24,006 bases of DNA. Origin: Deltaproteobacteria bacterium. Lineage in GTDB: Bacteria; Desulfobacterota; DAOWNY01. Below, piece by piece: positions 21,820 through 24,006 of the stretch. The stretch is from NCBI GenBank assembly GCA_030642325.1, contig DAOWNY010000002.1, positions 1-24,006 on the forward strand, given 5' to 3'. A program made the position numbers and the translations under genes. Each line of letters opens with the position of its first letter. The stretch's first letter is position 1. The notes under the pieces were generated by a model that was not told the DNA's origin, did no database searches, and saw only the letters and a list, made by a program, of their open reading frames with translations.

Positions 21820-23784
21820 ATGAAAGAGATAAAAAAGTATCTTTTGAAAAATTTTGAGTTGGTTTTTGTGCTGATTATCCCCCTATCAGTGATTGTCATC
21901 ACCTGCTTTCTTCCACATAAAATCGCCTTTTTAAATTTTTACTATCTTCCCATACTGGTAGCCGGATATTTTTTGGGCAAGAAGGCTTCGGTTACCGGAA
22001 GTATATTGTGCATCCTGGTAGTAGCTATCGTTGCCCTCATCTCTCCCCACTCCTTCTACATGACACGAGATAACATGCACCTGGCATTGCATCTCACTAC
22101 CTGGGGAAGCTTTCTCCTGCTGGCGGGCATTATCGTCGGCACCCTCCAGGAAAAATTATCCGAAGAATACCAGCATACCAATCACTTAAACGAAGAGCTT
22201 CAAAAAAGCAAGAAAAAATTGGAAAAAACCAATTCTGAGCTGGGGGCATCCAATCGGATATTAGAAAAAAAAGCAAAGGAATTGGAAGAAAATAAAAAAA
22301 CCATTGAGAGTATGAAGGACAAGATGGAAGCTACTCTCTATTCCACCATGGATTCCACTGTAGCAAAATTGGTTATCCAGGGACGGCTTAGAAATGAAAA
22401 AAAAAGTATCGGCATACTTTTTTCCGATCTGGTCGGGTTCACTACTTTTTCGGAAGAAAATAAACCGGAAATTGTCATTGAAAAACTCAATAAATTTCTG
22501 GAACTGATGGAACCTGTGATCGAAAATTACCGGGGGCATATTGATAAATATACCGGTGACGGGATAATGTGTGAATTTGGCGCTCCGGTTGATTATGATA
22601 ACCACGCCTTACTTGCGGTACTCTCAGGCATTAAAATGCAGGATAAACTGCATAAATCGGATCTTCCCTGGAAAATGAGGATTGGCATTGGAAGCGGACC
22701 AACCATTACCGGAATGCTGGGGCTTAAAAAACGATCCTACACCGCAATCGGGGATGTGGTAAATGTTGCTTCCAGATTAGAAAAGATATGCAAACCCGGT
22801 AAAATTTTCATTGATGAAGAAACTTATCAGGCGGTCAAAGAGTTCATCGATACCGAGAGGGTGAGGAGCCTCGGCCGCCGACGAAATGAGGACCAACTGA
22901 TTTTTGAAAGAATTAAGGAAAATGAAGCGATTTTGAAGATAGATCCAAGGGATATCAACGTCTTGTTCGATACCGGAAAGATGCATCTTGAGTTGAAAGA
23001 AGTAACGATGGCGCTTGAATATTTCGAAGCAGCCCTGGACTTAGACCCGGATAATACCGAGGTTAAGTTGTTATATGCGGATGCAAACTTTCAGAAGGAT
23101 AAATATGAAAAAATAGAGATTAAAGGAAAAAAGAGGAGGATTTCGGTTTATGAAGTCATAGGAATAAAAGACATCATGCAGGATAGAAAAAAGATACCTG
23201 AGGAATTTTACAAAAAATACCGACAGTTGGAAGAACAAATTGAGATACCGGAGGATATTATGCTTCCGGTTGAGGCGTTAGACGGTACAATCGGACATTC
23301 CAAAATGGTGGCGATCATATCCTATGCCATTGCCGACAGCCTCGGTCTTAGTGAACAAGAAAAGAAAAATATCCTCATTGCCGGCTTCCTGGAGGATATC
23401 GGCAAACAGATTATTCCCCATTATCTCCTCAATCGCAGGGGGGGTTTAACGGAAACAGAGGTTAAGGAAGTGGAGAAACACTCGTTGGAAAGTACAAAAA
23501 TTTTGAAGTTAATGGGTTATGATTCAAAGGAGATCCTGGCAATCGTGGTACACCACCATGAGATGTACAACGGCAAGGGGTACCCGTTTAAAAAAAAGGG
23601 GGAAGAGATCCCCATGGGCGCAAGAATTACCGGAGTGGCGGATAGTTATAGTGCCTTGACCTCTTTGCGTCCCTATCGGGACGGCTGGGAGCAGAAAGCG
23701 GCCCTTGATGAAATAAGAAAAGGCGCCATAGAGGGTAAATTTGATCCACAGGTCTCCGAGGCGTTGGTAAAATTGATGTATTGA
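21820..23784 (+). CDS. Membrane adenylate cyclase (class III) fused to TPR-like and degenerate HD-GYP regions, 654 aa
   Basis: Makes cAMP (or another cyclic nucleotide) in the cytoplasm from a membrane anchor. About four hydrophobic segments span 11-31, 36-53, 57-76 and 88-110, followed by a charged coiled coil (112-172). The cyclase domain (about 193-365) has the metal aspartates D203 (SDLVGF) and D247 (TGDGIM), K243 and T308 as purine-recognition pair, and N315 and R319 (GDVVNVASRLE). A Lys/Thr pair marks class IIIb adenylate cyclases. One or two TPR units lie at about 370-425. The HD-GYP domain (485-654) keeps H493, HHHE (578-581) and GKGYP (585-589), but the HD pair is E525-D526 and VADSYSALTSLRPYR has lost the second aspartate and the DR pair. 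It is probably not an active phosphodiesterase. The ATG has CAGGAAAA upstream. Confidence 0.92.
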   Translation: MKEIKKYLLKNFELVFVLIIPLSVIVITCFLPHKIAFLNFYYLPILVAGYFLGKKASVTGSILCILVVAIVALISPHSFYMTRDNMHLALHLTTWGSFLLLAGIIVGTLQEKLSEEYQHTNHLNEELQKSKKKLEKTNSELGASNRILEKKAKELEENKKTIESMKDKMEATLYSTMDSTVAKLVIQGRLRNEKKSIGILFSDLVGFTTFSEENKPEIVIEKLNKFLELMEPVIENYRGHIDKYTGDGIMCEFGAPVDYDNHALLAVLSGIKMQDKLHKSDLPWKMRIGIGSGPTITGMLGLKKRSYTAIGDVVNVASRLEKICKPGKIFIDEETYQAVKEFIDTERVRSLGRRRNEDQLIFERIKENEAILKIDPRDINVLFDTGKMHLELKEVTMALEYFEAALDLDPDNTEVKLLYADANFQKDKYEKIEIKGKKRRISVYEVIGIKDIMQDRKKIPEEFYKKYRQLEEQIEIPEDIMLPVEALDGTIGHSKMVAIISYAIADSLGLSEQEKKNILIAGFLEDIGKQIIPHYLLNRRGGLTETEVKEVEKHSLESTKILKLMGYDSKEILAIVVHHHEMYNGKGYPFKKKGEEIPMGARITGVADSYSALTSLRPYRDGWEQKAALDEIRKGAIEGKFDPQVSEALVKLMY

Positions 23785-23808
23785 TCCGCCCCGGCGATTT
23801 CCATTTCA

Positions 23809-23846
23809 TGCCGGCACAATCTTATGCCATGCCGGCACAGGCAGGC
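23809..23846. repeat. Palindromic repeat C, copy 2, doubled
   Basis: TGCCGGCACA occurs at 23809-23818 and again at 23830-23839, the second followed by GGCAGG. The reverse complement of 23831-23846, CCTGCCTGTGCCGGCA, is identical to 10561-10576. It lies 25 bases after the cyclase stop and could act as its transcript end. The remaining bases to 24006 hold nothing I can support beyond a 37-codon frame that I rejected. Confidence 0.6.
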
Positions 23847-24006
23847 CGGGTCCTGAATACTTGGGACTTTGAACTCAAATAGTTGATTTTTTCCTTTCCG
23901 GTATTTCCTGAAAACTTCCTTGTTTCCTCTCTCCCCCGAATCCGTGAGCATTTACTTTATTCATGTATTCACGCTCAAGGTAAATCAATATCTCCCCTTA
24001 ACGTAA

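Noticed and set aside
23875..23988. 37-codon minus-strand frame starting TTG after AAGGGGAG
   Set aside because: The ribosome-like site is too close to the start, and the product resembles no family I know; too short to support near the window edge.

Overview
The window looks like a chromosomal segment of an anaerobic, moderately AT-rich bacterium. Evidence for anaerobic life is a tungsten-type aldehyde ferredoxin oxidoreductase (AOR), two small Fe-S proteins, a MobB-like protein with its own Fe-S domain, and no oxygenases. Genes carry bacterial Shine-Dalgarno sites, sigma70-like promoters and tRNAs with encoded CCA. The phylum cannot be fixed from sequence alone. The gaps between genes are long and filled with decayed repeats, MITE-like inverted repeats and pseudogene debris.

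Layout. 1-1214: partial carboxyltransferase subunit (PycB/OadA type), minus strand. 1215-2180: non-coding repeat region ending in a strong terminator. 2181-10305: nine minus-strand genes that read as one catabolic cluster. In transcription order they are a carboxymuconolactone-decarboxylase-fold protein, two phytoene-desaturase-like flavoproteins, two paralogous 83-residue proteins of unknown function, an SDR dehydrogenase, an AOR, a 12-cysteine Fe-S protein and a 2[4Fe-4S] ferredoxin. A good promoter lies at 10501-10529 and a G/C-run terminator at 2142-2168. 10561-12507: repeat, pseudogene remnant, then gltX with tRNA-Gln and tRNA-Glu on the same strand. 12508-13371: repeats only. 13372-14025: HAD phosphatase, divergent from adk (14214-14918), which is followed by a GT81/GpgS-like glycosyltransferase (15134-16342). 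16339-21347: minus-strand cluster of a GAF/HD-GYP protein, a metallo-beta-lactamase-fold hydrolase, two xylose-isomerase-like TIM barrels and MobB. 21820-23784: membrane adenylate cyclase fused to TPR-like and degenerate HD-GYP regions.

The most interesting part is 2181-10305. A pair of phytoene-desaturase-like flavoproteins beside an alcohol dehydrogenase, an aldehyde-to-acid enzyme and ferredoxins recalls the CtmAB limonene dehydrogenase of Castellaniella defragrans, which oxidises an allylic methyl group without oxygen. My hypothesis is an oxygen-independent route hydrocarbon (perhaps terpenoid) -> alcohol (flavoprotein pair) -> aldehyde (SDR) -> carboxylate (AOR), with electrons leaving through ferredoxin. 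The two 83-residue proteins would be accessory or structural partners of the flavoproteins. This rests on family resemblance and gene order, not on any experiment.

The second theme is signalling. One protein combines a class III cyclase with an HD-GYP domain that has lost key metal ligands, and a second HD-GYP protein carries an insertion of about 100 residues inside its catalytic domain. The third theme is small mobile DNA: a 94-bp element with matching ends and an apparent 8-bp target duplication, a second MITE-like family, and a three-copy dispersed repeat. One copy of that repeat abuts mobB and creates a false upstream start.
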